A stretch of DNA of 64,000 bases from the NCBI RefSeq assembly GCF_011397635.1, contig NC_064755.1, positions 39,600,059 to 39,664,058 of the forward strand, in the 5' to 3' direction. A model generated the notes under the pieces. The model was not told the DNA's origin, did not search any database, and worked only from the letters and a program-made list of their open reading frames with translations. Shown in pieces: positions 1-11,427 of the stretch. Every line of letters begins with the position of its first letter. Position 1 is the stretch's first letter. The position numbers were made by a program, and so were the translations under genes. Source of the DNA: Epinephelus fuscoguttatus. Its lineage: Eukaryota; Chordata; Actinopteri; Perciformes; Serranidae.

Positions 1-2761
1 CATCACACGGTCACATCCCGGAGAAAACTGGAAAGCAGCGGGAAACACCGACATTTTGGAGTCAGTTGTCGGGCCTGGATGATAACGAAACTAATCCCCA
101 GTATTCCATGACTGGATGTGATATTCCCAGAGTTTCCAGGTCAACGTTATCCCCGTTAACAGACACACAGACAGCAACAGACAGACAAACAGCACAGTGG
201 GGCTAAATGGCTGTTAGGTACAATGCAACCAAAGCCCGGAACACTGGATCAGTGGAGTCACTGGACCTGGACTGGGTTCGCTGGACTCACTCACTGACTG
301 GACCTGGAGTCAGTGGAGTCATAAACACTGGTGGACTCAGGGGGGACAGAGGGGGCGACCGCCCTCCAGGGTGCCTTTCCAGTGGAGTAAACGTGATTAA
401 AAATTAAAAATAAAATACCCTAATAATTTTAGGGGTGTTGGCAAAACCAGTGGTTAACTGTTAGTCAACATTTTGATACATGTAATATTTAATTGAAACA
501 TGTGATAGTGGATTTTATCTGTAACTGTACTATATGTGATGTGTTTTTGTGCTATAATGCAATATGTTTTGACATGAATTACATGCTGTAATTTACTGTT
601 GTTAAAAAAAAAAAAATTAGGATGCCTTCTCACAGCTGGCGAAGGTACTGCTGATGAAAACAAGCCTTTCAGCTAATTCCGATGAATTTACATTTTTTAA
701 AATGTTAATTAATGCACACTGTCCCTTTTTTTTTTAAATAAATAAATAAATAAAATGAAATCGGTTAACAGCTGATAATATTTTGGACCAGTCATGCATG
801 CCAGTCTATAGGTTATTTTCCTGTCCTTCAGTTTACTGCACTGCACACCACCCGGGTGCAGTGGGAGTTAGCTAGTCCTACCCCTCATTCAGTGATCACT
901 GCTTGTAATGCCGTCCTGAGCATGGATGTATAAAGAGAACTGGACAGCACTGGAGGCGGGGCCCTATTGATTCCTGCGAAAGGTGCTCAATTTCCACAGT
1001 TTAAAATTACGGAGATCTTCCACATTGTTGGGCCTATAGAGCAAGCCCACTCAAGACTTATGGCAGCCAAGCGTTGCCAAGTGGCTATCTTCCAATTTAG
1101 CCCTACGCTTATGTGAATGGGGATAAAATAATTGATCATGTGGCGGCTCATATAGACTTTCGAAATGTCATCAGACCAAACGTATCGAATCCCTGTGGCA
1201 AAACGAGTCATTTCGTAGGGGTTATGGTGCTCAAAAAAATGTATCTGCTGATTTACAGATGCGTCTTTCCCAATGTAAATCTATGGACAAAAAGTCTTTT
1301 TGGGCCCCATGGCATAATGTGATGGACCAGGTTGTTGTAATTCCACTTTTGACCACTAGGGAGAATTAGCTTCAAAGCCCTGGGGGTTGCTGTGGACACT
1401 GGACCCACCATCTGGTCTTCCCCCAGGTCACTCTGGTGAGTAAGCGGGTCAAAACCCCCCAAAAACCTTTAGTATTGTTAACTGTAAGCTCTGTTAGTGT
1501 TATAGCTAGAGGTGCTAACAAAGTTAACAGTCATAAAGGAGTTTTGCAGCTCAAAATGAAGCCACTTACTCACTGGGGCTACCTGAAAGGTGATTAAAGA
1601 GCCATCTCCACGTACCGCAGCAACACATGCTGTCAGCAAGATGGTATTACTAGCAGTAATTACAGAATGAGTGGCACCACCAAATAGTGCAGAGCGGACA
1701 AGGCTCACGTTAGCTAACCAGGGGTTAGGACTGGGTGGACTGTGTGTTTCTTAGTAAGCACTTAGTGCTGGACTATGAATCTTTTAAGCTGACACTGTAT
1801 AAAATATGATCAAGAATCATTCATACTTTAAGTTAAAGTGTCATTCAGAGGCATATTGACTCATCCACTGTTTTATCTGGCATCATTCAGGGGCTCTCAG
1901 GCTCAAAAATGTAAAAACAATATAGTGCTAAGGCACCTCTAACAGTTTTATAGAAGACTATTTGACAAAGGTGCTGTATAGCAGCTTTAAAAGAAAGGTA
2001 CCACACCAACATAGGTTTCCTGAGCCAAAGAACAGTTTTTAGGTACTGTGTAGCACCATTTTGAGTACAGCTCATGTGTGTCGGATACAGCTCACCATAT
2101 CTGAATCTTACGAGAGCTGTAGTTGTTAAATGCTAATAAAGTAAACATTATTTTATATAGTAGACATTCTCTGTCTTGTGTGAAGGAATTCACATTTAAA
2201 TTGATGATAATTGAAGGTTTAACTTGTATTTTCTTCATGTTTCAAGCAAAGATATTTGCACATAATGTTATTAATAAGCTCCTGTACACTGCAGGCCGTG
2301 GAGCATGTGGAGCACAGCGTGGTGGAGCACAGCGTGGTGCACTGCAAACTATTTCACAATGTTCTGAAGTCACTTTCACACCCTGTTCAGACAAATGAGC
2401 GTCTTAGGAGGAACACTGTTGAGATGCAGCGAGGGTGCAGGCAGGGCGAGGAGGTCTTGATGGATGGTTGTGTTTTAGTCACAGAACACAAGACGCAAAA
2501 ATCTGAATATAGTTCGAATAGTTTTTACTGTTGAGCAGATAAAGCGAGGATTACCTGTCATGCAGCAACAGGCAGCTAATGAGCAAATCCATCTACATTC
2601 CCTCCCAAGTTTATGACCCGGTTGTAACTCGTTGTCCTGACTTGACTGGACTCACTGGATTTATAGTCAACTGGTTTAATACTGGTCCAGAATTTAAACA
2701 GTGTTTGTGCTCAGCTGAAGATGGAGGGAACATCATGTCCTGCTGTTTGTCTTTCCCACTT

Positions 2762-2763
<2 letters not shown>
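1..2763. other. Intergenic stretch, no gene recognised
   Basis: No exon with plausible splice borders and no recognisable protein is visible on either strand. The part around 970-1440, with a gggccccatggcataatg-type core followed by a 'ccactaggg' motif near 1355, reads like a decayed miniature transposon, but I could not define its ends. A short imperfect 15-bp tandem (gtggagcacagcgtg) lies at about 2300-2340. Short A/T-rich runs occur near 610 and 728. Confidence 0.5.

Positions 2764-2833
<70 letters not shown>
2764..2833. repeat. (CA)35 microsatellite
   Basis: An uninterrupted AC/CA dinucleotide tract of about 70 bases. It produces spurious open frames on both strands (His-Thr and Cys-Val runs). 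Confidence 0.98.
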
Positions 2834-2836
<3 letters not shown>

Positions 2837-2986
2837 TGTTTAACGTAGGGATTCCAGAACGGTTACCCCGGCAACAAGGATATGATAATGTTGCCTTTGA
2901 CATGACATCACTATCTCTGCCTCCGTCCTTCCTGCCTCCTTCACATGAACACGATTACCTGTTACACTAACAGCTGATTGTGTGTT

Positions 2987-2990
<4 letters not shown>

Positions 2991-3040
<50 letters not shown>

Positions 3041-3043
3041 CGC
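2991..3043. repeat. (TG)n(CG)n compound microsatellite
   Basis: About twenty TG units run directly into about six CG units. The whole tract alternates purine and pyrimidine, the composition that most readily adopts Z-DNA. It lies only 160 bases from the preceding CA tract. Confidence 0.95.
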
Positions 3044-3259
3044 ATTCTACCTAATTACACTCTTAATCGATATCCTCTGCAGAGGGAGGGAGAGCTACAA
3101 TTACATTTCCCTTTGAGTCCTCTCTGCTTTTGTTCCTGCGGAGGGCTCCCAGTGTTCATTAAGGACAGAGTGTACAGAGGAATGACAGAGTGATGAAGAA
3201 ATAATAAAGGTGTAATAATGAGGGAGTAATACTGCATTCAAATCATATGAACTCTGTGG

Positions 3260-3438
3260 TTTGAACCTCTTCTGTCATCACAACATTTACATGTTCATGT
3301 CGAGCTGAAAACATCTCAACAACTGTTGGATGGATTGTGATGAAATATCCTGCATCATTTAGGATGAACTGTAATAGCATTGGTGATCCTCTGACTTTTC
3401 CATGCGTCCAATACTTTGGTTTATGTCCAAATACCTTT
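3260..3438 (+). repeat. Dispersed repeat, left half
   Basis: Text of the type 'caacaactgttggatgg ... aggatgaactgtaata ... ggtgatcctctgacttttc ... ccaatactttggtttatg' recurs at about 26530-26850, which marks it as an interspersed fish repeat. Here it breaks off after 'ccaaatacct' and its expected continuation ('gaactaacgacatttcc') resumes near 4455, so about 1 kb has been inserted in the middle. Confidence 0.6.
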
Positions 3439-4424
3439 CGCCTAGTCCTACCCTACTGTGCTGGCTAGTAGTTATCACTTGGACACATCAAGGTTGGACG
3501 CAGTAAGGGTTAGGGCAAGAAGATCACAGTTAGGGTTAGGCGGATTTAAAATTGTGTGTCAGCTCTTTGCAGACCCTACGCCATAACCTATGGCCAATGG
3601 TCATTGTGAGTATACTTGGACGGTGGTGTGTCTGTGTCACTCTGCATTTACATCTCCAAATGCTAGTTGGCGTGGTGTTTCTGTGAAGTGCTGTAAAGTT
3701 TGACTGACTCAAAACACACCTAAAACACACATTAGACATGGCTTAATAGTGACAATATTAAACACAAGTACACAAATCAGCTTTATTATAACTCATACGG
3801 TTCACAGACAAACACTTGTCTTTGGCTGGACACATTTTCCCAACTATTACAGCACGCTAATGTTATTAGCGTAAGCCTATGACATTTTACATTGCATAAA
3901 TTAGCCTAGCAGCTAGCAGACTTTTCCTCTACTCATATGAAGCCAGGGACAACAGCAACATTTAACAAATGTAACGTTACAAAATGCGGCTCCATTACAA
4001 ATCACACAATTCACCGACAAAATATTTTCATATACTAGGTAGATCTCCCCATAAATACTGTACAACATATTAACGTTATTAGCGTGAGCCTATGGCATTT
4101 TACATCGCACACTTTACTCATATGAAGTCATGATAAAGCACACACAGGACTTAAAATGTTATTTTGTGGAGGTTCTATTGTCTTCACAATTTATTTTTTC
4201 TTACCACCAAAACAAAAGTAAATTAAAGCCTTGTTTCCACTGAGGGGAATGGTTTTCAGTTAACAAAAAAACAAAACAAGACAGGAGGCCTGTGACACTG
4301 CAAAATGTAGTTACATTTCTGGGGAGGTGCACGTCATGCTACGGTGTCAATCTGACGCACAAGTGGCCTATCAATCCTGCTTTAATATGAGCCAAATACA
4401 ACACAGTAGGGTGGGTTTAGGCGG
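3439..4424. mobile_element. Candidate non-autonomous DNA transposon
   Basis: The left end at 3439-3463 (CGCCTAGTCCTACCC and on) and the reverse complement of the right end at 4399-4424 (CGCCTAAACCCACCC and on) agree over about 25 bases with few mismatches, as expected for terminal inverted repeats. The roughly 986-bp interval interrupts an older dispersed repeat whose halves lie on either side. Inside is an imperfect direct repeat ('agcgtaagcctatgacatt' near 3869 and again near 4081). No transposase frame is visible. Superfamily unassigned, and the exact termini and target duplication are uncertain. Confidence 0.55.
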
Positions 4425-5517
4425 AGAACTCTTAGGAAAAAAGTAATGTCAACAGAACTAACGACATTTCCCTCAGCCTTTGTGTTCACTGCTAATTAGC
4501 TAATGTTAGCACTCTAACTAAGATGGTGAACACTGTAAACATAATACCTGCTGAACATCAGGATGTTAGCTTTGTCACTGTGAGCTGGTTAGTTTCCTGA
4601 TGTTATCACTGGATCTTTGTGAGGATCTTTCGAGACATAGCCAGCAAGCTAGTGGAGAAGGGGATCCAGTGTATGTTCATACAACTCTGACAACAGTACA
4701 AAAGAATTGTGGAACTCAATAACACCAGCAGGGCAAACAGAATAACGCTCCTCTGGTTTGACATAATGTACAAGGTGCAGGGAAGAGGCCTGCAACAAAT
4801 GGAGGCCGAAGAATAAAAACGGTCAGTCAGACACAGCTGACCTCTGGACCACTTCAGTGAATGGCACAGTGATGTATTCAAATAACCTGAGAAGTGGAGT
4901 CCAGGATTCAAAATGCAGAGAGTTGTTTCAACAGTTTTACAGACGTATCTTTTGTAATGATGGTCTTTTGGGAAGAATATTTAAAAGTTGCACAAAGAGC
5001 CAGAAAATTAAACTTCCCATCTTCCCCTGAGGGCTGTTGTATGGACTGTGTGTGTTTGTGCGTGGGCAGAGGTGATTGACAAGTTAATCACTTGCCAGCT
5101 GAAATTAGAGTGTGAATCAATCAGGATTATATTTGTATGGTAATTTAGGAAGACAGTTTGTTAGAGTGACATCATACATTCGAACAGATCTGCTGAAGAA
5201 ACATTGAATTTTAACTTGAACAGTTTTTATGTTTAGATTTTTATTTTGTTTTACTTTTACTCTCTTTAACCTGTTTTGTCATCTTGGAGATATCCTTCAA
5301 ATGCAGATTGTTGACCCCTCTGTCTGCTTGTCTCTGACATCACTTTGTCGTGTTTCCAAGCATGTGATAATATTACTTCAGGGAGGGCAGTTAGCTACAG
5401 TGTGGGCTCCATGCTAGATTGAGGGACAATGGTAAAGGGGTGGGGCTTATCAATGCGTCAACTGTGATTGAATTATTACAGTCATGTGTGTGGGCTGCCC
5501 CAGAGGAGTATCACGTG
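4425..5517. other. Intergenic, repeat right half then nothing recognised
   Basis: From about 4455 to 4600 the dispersed repeat resumes after the inserted element, with the 'gctaattagctaatgttagc' text typical of this fish repeat. From 4600 to 5517 I see no gene, structured RNA or defined repeat. Confidence 0.45.
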
Positions 5518-5640
5518 GGGTCAGCAGTAGCTCAGTCCAGAGGGACTTGGGTCAGGAACCGGAGGATAGCCAAATATGGAGTGTGGACTGGTACCTGGGG
5601 AGGTGCTGGTTCACCTCCTGGGCACTGCTGAGGTCCCCTG
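5518..5640 (+). repeat. tRNA-derived SINE fragment
   Basis: The start 'ggggtcagcagtagctcag' resembles a tRNA 5' end with an A box. It is followed by 'gggacttgggtcaggaaccgg' and 'aggtgctggttcacctcctgg', the body of a common teleost tRNA SINE. The B-box stretch seems to be deleted, so the copy should be transcriptionally dead. Confidence 0.6.
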
Positions 5641-7042
5641 AATGTCCCCTCAGAGATTAGCCAGTGCTTATGCTGGTGCAAGAAAGTACAAGTACCTCAA
5701 ATTGAGTACTTCATTACAGTACTCAAGTACATGTGCCTTATTTCTGTGTCCATCTGGACTGTGATGAAGACTCTACAGTGCTGAAATGTTTGCACAATTA
5801 AAAGCTGAAAATCAGTCAGCGTGCTACAGTCCCTTCACCCCATTAAACAAAATGTCTTCATTTCTCTCCCTGTGTCTCCTCCACTCCCTCAGAGTGTCTC
5901 TTGTCCGTCCTCCTGTCTCTCTCCACTGTAGAGCATAATAAGCAGACTTCAAAATAAATGGATTCCCCACGGCGTTTCATCACAGCGAGAGAAGAGAACA
6001 CACACACACCCACTCAGTGCTCAGTGGCAAAACATGCTCAACACACACACACACACACACACACACAGCTGAAATCAAAGGACATGGTGTCCTCAGTGCA
6101 GTGTTGAACAGCATATTGAACTGTTCTTTGAAATGTGCCTCTGGCGTCCAGTTTCATCTGCATTCAGAGGAGAAGCTGGAGAATAAAAATTAGTGGGTTT
6201 TATATTCTAGTCATTTCTAACCGGCTCCTACACAGAGAGCTCTTATTCCACTCAGAGCAGCATTATAATGTCGCTGTTATAACCAAACAAGTGGAAGTCA
6301 AAGGTCACAACAATCAGACAAGTTTACACCATTGTAGGAAGTCCACTAATCTTTGTTTAATACCAACACCAAGGAGGTTATATTTTCAGTTTGGTTTGTT
6401 TGTTTAACATGGATGGATAACAGAAAAACTGCAGGCCTCATTTATATCAAACATAGTAGGAGGAAGAACCTGTTAAATTTTGGAGTGGGTCCCAATAATG
6501 GGGCATATACCCTGGGAATTAGTTTTCACTTTTATTAACATTGCAAGATAGGACATTTTGTCATGGGAGATTCAATCGTGACAAATCATAGCCGATTATG
6601 ATGACTTCATATCACAGTCCACATTCACAGGTATCAGTAGTCCTCTGGGATAGCCCACATACTTCATACAGAAAGCCGTCATCATAGAGCACTTATTCTA
6701 ATAGTTTGGGAAGTATGTCCAGACATATATAATGGTTGTGCTTGCAGATCTGCATATCATAGAAGACTGGTCTGTTGGCCTTGGTGGAGGTCTGCGCTCT
6801 TAGAGTGCCCTCATAGTTAGATAAACATCACAGAAACAGTTTTCTTTTACTATTAAACGTAAAACGGTTCAGATATTGATGAATTTCAAGAGTCTGCAGG
6901 GTTCATATCAATGTGTTGTTCATGACATGTGGCAAAGACCATAAGTACCGAGCATGCAAGTGAAAAAAAATCACAACATTTTCCACGCTGTTAGTCTTTT
7001 GTCTGGTTTTACTTATAAAACCTGCATTCATTGATTTATTGG
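5641..7042. other. Intergenic, no gene recognised
   Basis: Apart from a short (CA)13 tract at about 6042-6066, I see no exon, RNA gene or clear mobile element. The frames in this stretch are short and match nothing I recognise. Confidence 0.45.
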
Positions 7043-7057
7043 CCACCAGGGGGCAGC
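7043..7057 (+). promoter_or_regulatory. CTCF-type consensus motif
   Basis: The bases ccaccagggggcagc match the core of the vertebrate CTCF binding consensus (CCASYAGRKGGCRS) at every core position. Similar, weaker 'ccactaggg' strings at about 1355, 20090 and 24580 occur in repeat-like text, so this one may also have been brought in by a mobile element. Occupancy cannot be judged from sequence. Confidence 0.4.
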
Positions 7058-7989
7058 ACAGCAAGCTGTGAACACAACATTGGCACATGATCACCAAGTT
7101 GTTGAGGTGAATATGTTAGCAAACCAACAATCTGTCCATTTTAAATGACAAAATACATTATTTATCCAGGTTCTCTATAGCCTCTTGTGACCCTATGTCC
7201 TGCACTGCATCTTCATTCACTCTGCTTAACTTAGACCTGTTGTCCTCATCTGTGGACACTTTTTTATGTGCCATCTAGTTGTAGCAAAAGCACAATGTAC
7301 CGATCCAGGTAAAAAGAAGATGGCAGCCTGGTACACACTTTGCGATTTTGGGCTGTCACAGACAGAAGATGACCATAGGTAAAGAAACATGGTGTTATCT
7401 TTGGTCTTGGCTCCAAAACAGTGGTACTGCGTCGCACAGTAAGAGAGGTTCAAGGATGGCCTGGGACCATGGGACAAGAAACCTGCTAATTCTACCAGAG
7501 ATGGGAGTGGTAACTTGCGCCCTGGCGCCACTTCCCTGTCTCCATGTGCGTGCTATGTTGCTTCCTGTAAGTGGATTCATATTAGGCTTACCGAACACAG
7601 CCAGAAGTCTAGTGGCTCTGAAAAGTGCTTTCTTCTCGACCTTTTTGATTGGTCTCCCACGAAGGGCTACGGGATCATTAGAAGAATGTCCATTATCATG
7701 ACTGCCACCAACACCGAATGCTTCTTCAAGCGCTTCCATCCTCAAAAAAACGTGGAAAACTAGCTGTAAACACAGAAAAATGGTTGTAAACAGGACCTGA
7801 CGAAATATTTACATACATCTTTACAGAGGATCGTGTTCGCACGGGAATGATACCCGAGGTATTTTGTCTGGACTGTTTTACAGAAGGTAAAAGTCACCGT
7901 AATTTTTACTGACATTATGTGTAATGATTACAGACATGGCACGTTCAGATGAGACTAAAATCCCTGGTAATATTTACTTTACTCCACGT
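7058..7989. other. Intergenic, overlapping frames without recognised product
   Basis: Between 7348 and 7745 both strands carry frames of about 116 residues that overlap each other. Neither resembles a family I know, and at most one could be real. Low-complexity codon content and lack of splice context argue against coding. Confidence 0.35.
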
Positions 7990-7997
7990 CTCCATGT

Positions 7998-8509
7998 AGT
8001 GTTGCATGGTATACCGGTACTAAAATAGTACCACGGTACTAGAGTATTCCAAACGGTACGATACTGCATTTGGAAAATATTGGTACTTTGAAATTGATTC
8101 AATTCATTAATTTAGTTAAATTATTTTACTCAATTATGCACACAAACGCCTTTCTTGTTTCTATTGGAGCACAGATTGCACAAGTGGTGTGTATGACAAC
8201 ACCTGTATCAACATTCGCAGCTGGCACACGTGAAAAAAGACAAGAGAAAGTCTGCCTCACAAAGGGAGACAACACGAGACAACACAAACTTGGTGGGACA
8301 TTTGAGTTACCAAACCGTGACGTCCGTACCGAGGTACTGACTGAACCATGATTTTTTTGGTACCGTTACACCCCTACTATTTATTGTTCTAAAGGTTTGT
8401 ATCCAAAAGGACTTTTCCTTAGGAAAAGTACCGAAGAGTATCGAAAAGTATCAAAATTCATATTGGTATTGGTACCGAAACAAAGATTTTGTTATCGTGA
8501 CAACACTAT
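7998..8509. mobile_element. hAT-like non-autonomous element, intact 8-bp duplication
   Basis: The element starts AGTGTTGCATGGTAT and ends TGACAACACT(AT), so the outermost bases are inverted copies. The interior is full of 'ggtacc/cggtac' self-complementary strings known from a widespread teleost miniature element. The octamer CTCCATGT sits on both sides (7990-7997 and 8510-8517), matching the 8-bp target duplication of the hAT superfamily. There is no transposase. The interior frame at 8070-8351 has no recognised domain. Confidence 0.7.
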
Positions 8510-8517
8510 CTCCATGT

Positions 8518-10058
8518 TACACTAATCCCGTCCGAATAGGGCTTTACTATGTAACTTCTGTTACCATGTATGTCTACAAACCAACCAACAGAAATGCAGC
8601 ATGAAATGAGTATGACACACTGGCGCTAAACCCAAACAAACAGACGGATAGCAGCTTGTCATGGAGGCAAAACATGCTAAAAGAAATGTGTGGTATTCCA
8701 GCAAAGAGGAAAACCTTGTGAAGCCTTGCCTGTATGATGTGTCCTCCAGCTCTTACCATGGTCACATACGGAAGGACGAAGCATAGAAAGAAATGGAGGC
8801 GGAGTTGCAGCTGCCAGGTGAGCAGCCTAGCAGCTAGCAAACACACACACGGTCACACCACAGTTAATAGTTCCCACAACATGTAGGGTTATTTGATAAT
8901 GTGACCCTCTATGTTGTGCTTCACAGTTGGAGAAGTAATAACCTGTGCGCACTCAGTAAGAGAAACTGCATCGTCCGTCGTAGCCTGCAATTCAGTAGGC
9001 TCTGTCCTCGTACAGTCTTATACATCAAACCTGATGTTGTACCAGGTTTACGAGATCCATGTCGCACAGTGTAGCTGCACTAAACTTATAAATTTGCTAA
9101 AATCTCACAGTCTGTGGGAGGATTAAAAAGTGGAAAAGGTACAGAACTTGATCAAATGTTATGGTTGAAACTTGTTTATTTATTTAGTTTGTAGCTTGAT
9201 ATAGGACACAAGTTTGACAAATTTTAGCATAAAACAAGCTAAGACGCTGTTAGTGAAAGTATTCATTTTAAGGACGTTGAGACTTAATTATTGTTTTACA
9301 GCAACATTTCACACAGGCCAATTAGGCATGACAGACTGTTCCTCTGAAAGGACATTCCTAGCTCTAAGTATGGAGCAGGGAAGATTCATACAGAGTTACA
9401 AAACAAACTAATCACAAGGCTTCTAAATATGTGGTTTTATTGGTTGTGTGTTTTTTTTAGCAGTTTTAGACTTGAACAGTGACCACAAATCCACAGAGTA
9501 CAAAACATTGAACAAATGTTGCATTGTTTGTAATTTTGTTTATGTACAACAATTCTCAGGCATTGAAATAAACAGCTTTATACTTGGGATTATTCAAAAT
9601 AAACCAGTTGCGCCCATATGAGGACATCATTTAAAAAAAAATACTGTCCAAAGACAATGTCTAGTTTTTTTTTATCAGATGTACTTATCCCAAAGAGCTA
9701 GAAGAAATTCAAAATGGCTGCCAAACAGGCTAGAAATACCTTCTGATCTTACGCCTTGATCAGAACTTCTTTTGCTTTCAGCTGGTGTGTGAAGATGAAT
9801 GCAGCTTCTTGTGGGAAATATTTATGACTTTGTTTTTCTATTGGGAAGTTGGGGATTTTCCAGTTTCTTCATTACAGTCAGAGGGCATTATTTTTGTGTC
9901 AGTGCAGGCAGTGCTGAGACATGTGGGCAGTGTGTGGACTATGGGGGAGCCTGGGGGACCTTGGCTCTTGAGTTATGTCATATAAGACATGAGCTCCCTT
10001 GAAAACCTGTTCTGTGAGTGGGCCTATGCTATTTTAGCCACACTTTTTTTTTTTATTT
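8518..10058. other. Intergenic, no gene recognised
   Basis: A/T-rich text with several short frames on both strands (for example 8574-8846 minus), none with family motifs or splice context. A poly-T run at about 10044-10054 immediately precedes the SINE that follows. Confidence 0.45.
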
Positions 10059-10292
10059 GGCGGCTTGGTGATGCAGTGGTTAGCATCGTCGCCTCACAGC
10101 AAGAGGGTTCCTCATTTGAACCCTGGGGTGGAGGAGCCCCTCTGTGTGGAGTTTGCATGTTCTCCCCGTGTCAGCGTGGGTTTCCTCCAGGTGCTCCAGC
10201 TTCGTCCCACAGTCCAAAGACATGCAGGTTAACTGGTGACTCTAAATTGTCCGTAGGTGTGAATGTGAGTGTGAATGGTTGTCTGTCTCTAT

Positions 10293-10972
10293 AACCCCTT
10301 TTACACTGAGATATTTTCCGTGAATGTTGGGCTGTTTTGCCGGCAAGCTGCGAGCATTTATACACACAGAGCCGGATTGGTTGATCTGAGGTGCCCAATT
10401 TTCCCCCTCGTAGGGTAGTCATATTGGCGGAACCTTTTTGTTTAAGCAGAACGAGGTGGCCTTCTGCAATGGGAGGGGCTGCTGAAGACTTGTGGGAGGA
10501 GCTGTTGATGACGCCGCGAGTGTGACCCACTGGCGGTTGATAAACAGGAAACAGCTGATGGCAGGAATTAGCAGCTAGTAGCAAGAGGGAAACACAAACC
10601 TGACAGACACTGTAAAGATGAGCAACTGGGGAGACAAGGAATTGCGCACCCTCCTTGTCCTCGCAAACGAAGAGGCCATTAACCGTCAGATGACGGGGAC
10701 GGTGAAGGACAGGCCGACTTTCGAGAGAATCGCCGAAGGACTGACCAGTCACGGCTTCCCTCCCACGTCACTGTTTACGTCACACGCTGAGCTACACGTT
10801 TTGTTACTTGCTCACGCCCCACATTGCCCCGAAAAAGGTGCATTCTGTATAAACAAAAGTAGGCAGGCGGCATTTTGCTGCACTCCCTGATTTTGTTTTT
10901 ATACTGCCAATGCTGAAAAAAGACTGATTGGGCTTTCCTGAAAATTTGCACAATTCCTATTTAAAAAGGGCT
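10293..10972 (+). mobile_element. PIF/Harbinger-like non-autonomous transposon inside a SINE
   Basis: The 680-bp insert begins AACCCCTTTTA and its other end reads, in reverse complement, AGCCCTTTTTA. The trinucleotide TAT flanks it on both sides (10290-10292 and 10973-10975), and comparison with the intact SINE at 35225 shows a single copy there. A 3-bp duplication, short inverted ends and a Myb/SANT-like reading frame inside (10618 onward) all fit the Harbinger superfamily, whose autonomous members carry a Myb-like gene beside the nuclease gene. The nuclease is missing, so it could move only with help. Confidence 0.65.
10618..10890 (+). pseudogene. Truncated Myb/SANT-like protein of a Harbinger transposon
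   Basis: The 90-residue frame begins MSNWGDKELRTLL and continues with a pattern (W..KEL..LL.L...EAI.RQ..G.VKD...FERIAEGL...GFP) that resembles the first two helices of the trihelix/Myb-SANT-like DNA-binding domain found in Harbinger accessory proteins. After about residue 48 the similarity stops. The remainder is terminal transposon sequence read as protein, so the third helix and the rest of the protein have been deleted. It lies wholly within the 680-bp inserted element. It is most likely a dead leftover. A host-gene role is not suggested by any splice site or polyadenylation signal nearby. Confidence 0.5.
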
Positions 10973-11363
10973 TATGAGTCAGTCCAGTGATAGTCTGGTG
11001 ACCTGTCCAGGGTGAACCCCGCCTCTCACCCAGTGTCAGCTGGGATAGGCTCAAGCACCCCCATGACCACTAACAGGATAAGCGGTTACGGAAAATGAAT
11101 GAATGAATGAATGAATTTCTATTTTTCTGTGTCTTCATCATCATCATGGATCATGTGTAAAATGAGGCTATTAATGGTGTATGCTTGTTTGTTGATACAT
11201 GGCCTTCGCATTTGATGTCTTAATTGGTGCATTAGTATTTTATTCCTGAGTTTCTGGAATTTCTTGAAGCAGCATCTTTTACCCACAGCTTCTGTCTCAG
11301 CTGTATAAAATCCTTTCCTTCCAGTTTATCAAATGTCTGCATCATCTACAGGCAGCAGGGCAG

Positions 11364-11364
11364 A

Positions 11365-11425
<61 letters not shown>
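11364..11425. repeat. (TG)n microsatellite
   Basis: About thirty uninterrupted TG units. It generates Cys-Val and Thr-His frames on the two strands. Confidence 0.97.

Positions 11426-11427
<2 letters not shown>

Larger units (their letters stand above)
10059..11116 (+). repeat. SINE copy 1, split by an inserted element
   Basis: A tRNA-like head (A-box region near 10064-10080, 'ttggtgatgcagtggttagc'; degraded B box near 10107-10122) is followed by the long 'gcatgttctccccgtg ... aggtgctccagcttc' body and a (GAAT)n tail at about 11095-11115. The repeat is present at 10059-10292 and 10973-11116. The 680 bases between are foreign. The uninterrupted copy at 35225-35577 shows the original continuous sequence, so this copy works as an empty-site/filled-site pair. 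SINEs of this type are copied by a partner LINE; the simple tail fits that. Confidence 0.85.

Noticed and set aside
7348..7745. Overlapping frames of about 116 residues on both strands
   Set aside because: No family motif, splice context or composition favours either strand. Overlap on both strands is expected by chance in GC-richer sequence.
10171..10752. 193-codon minus-strand open frame, among the longest in the window
   Set aside because: It crosses the border between the SINE and the inserted Harbinger-like element and is antisense to the Myb-like scrap, so it is a repeat artefact.
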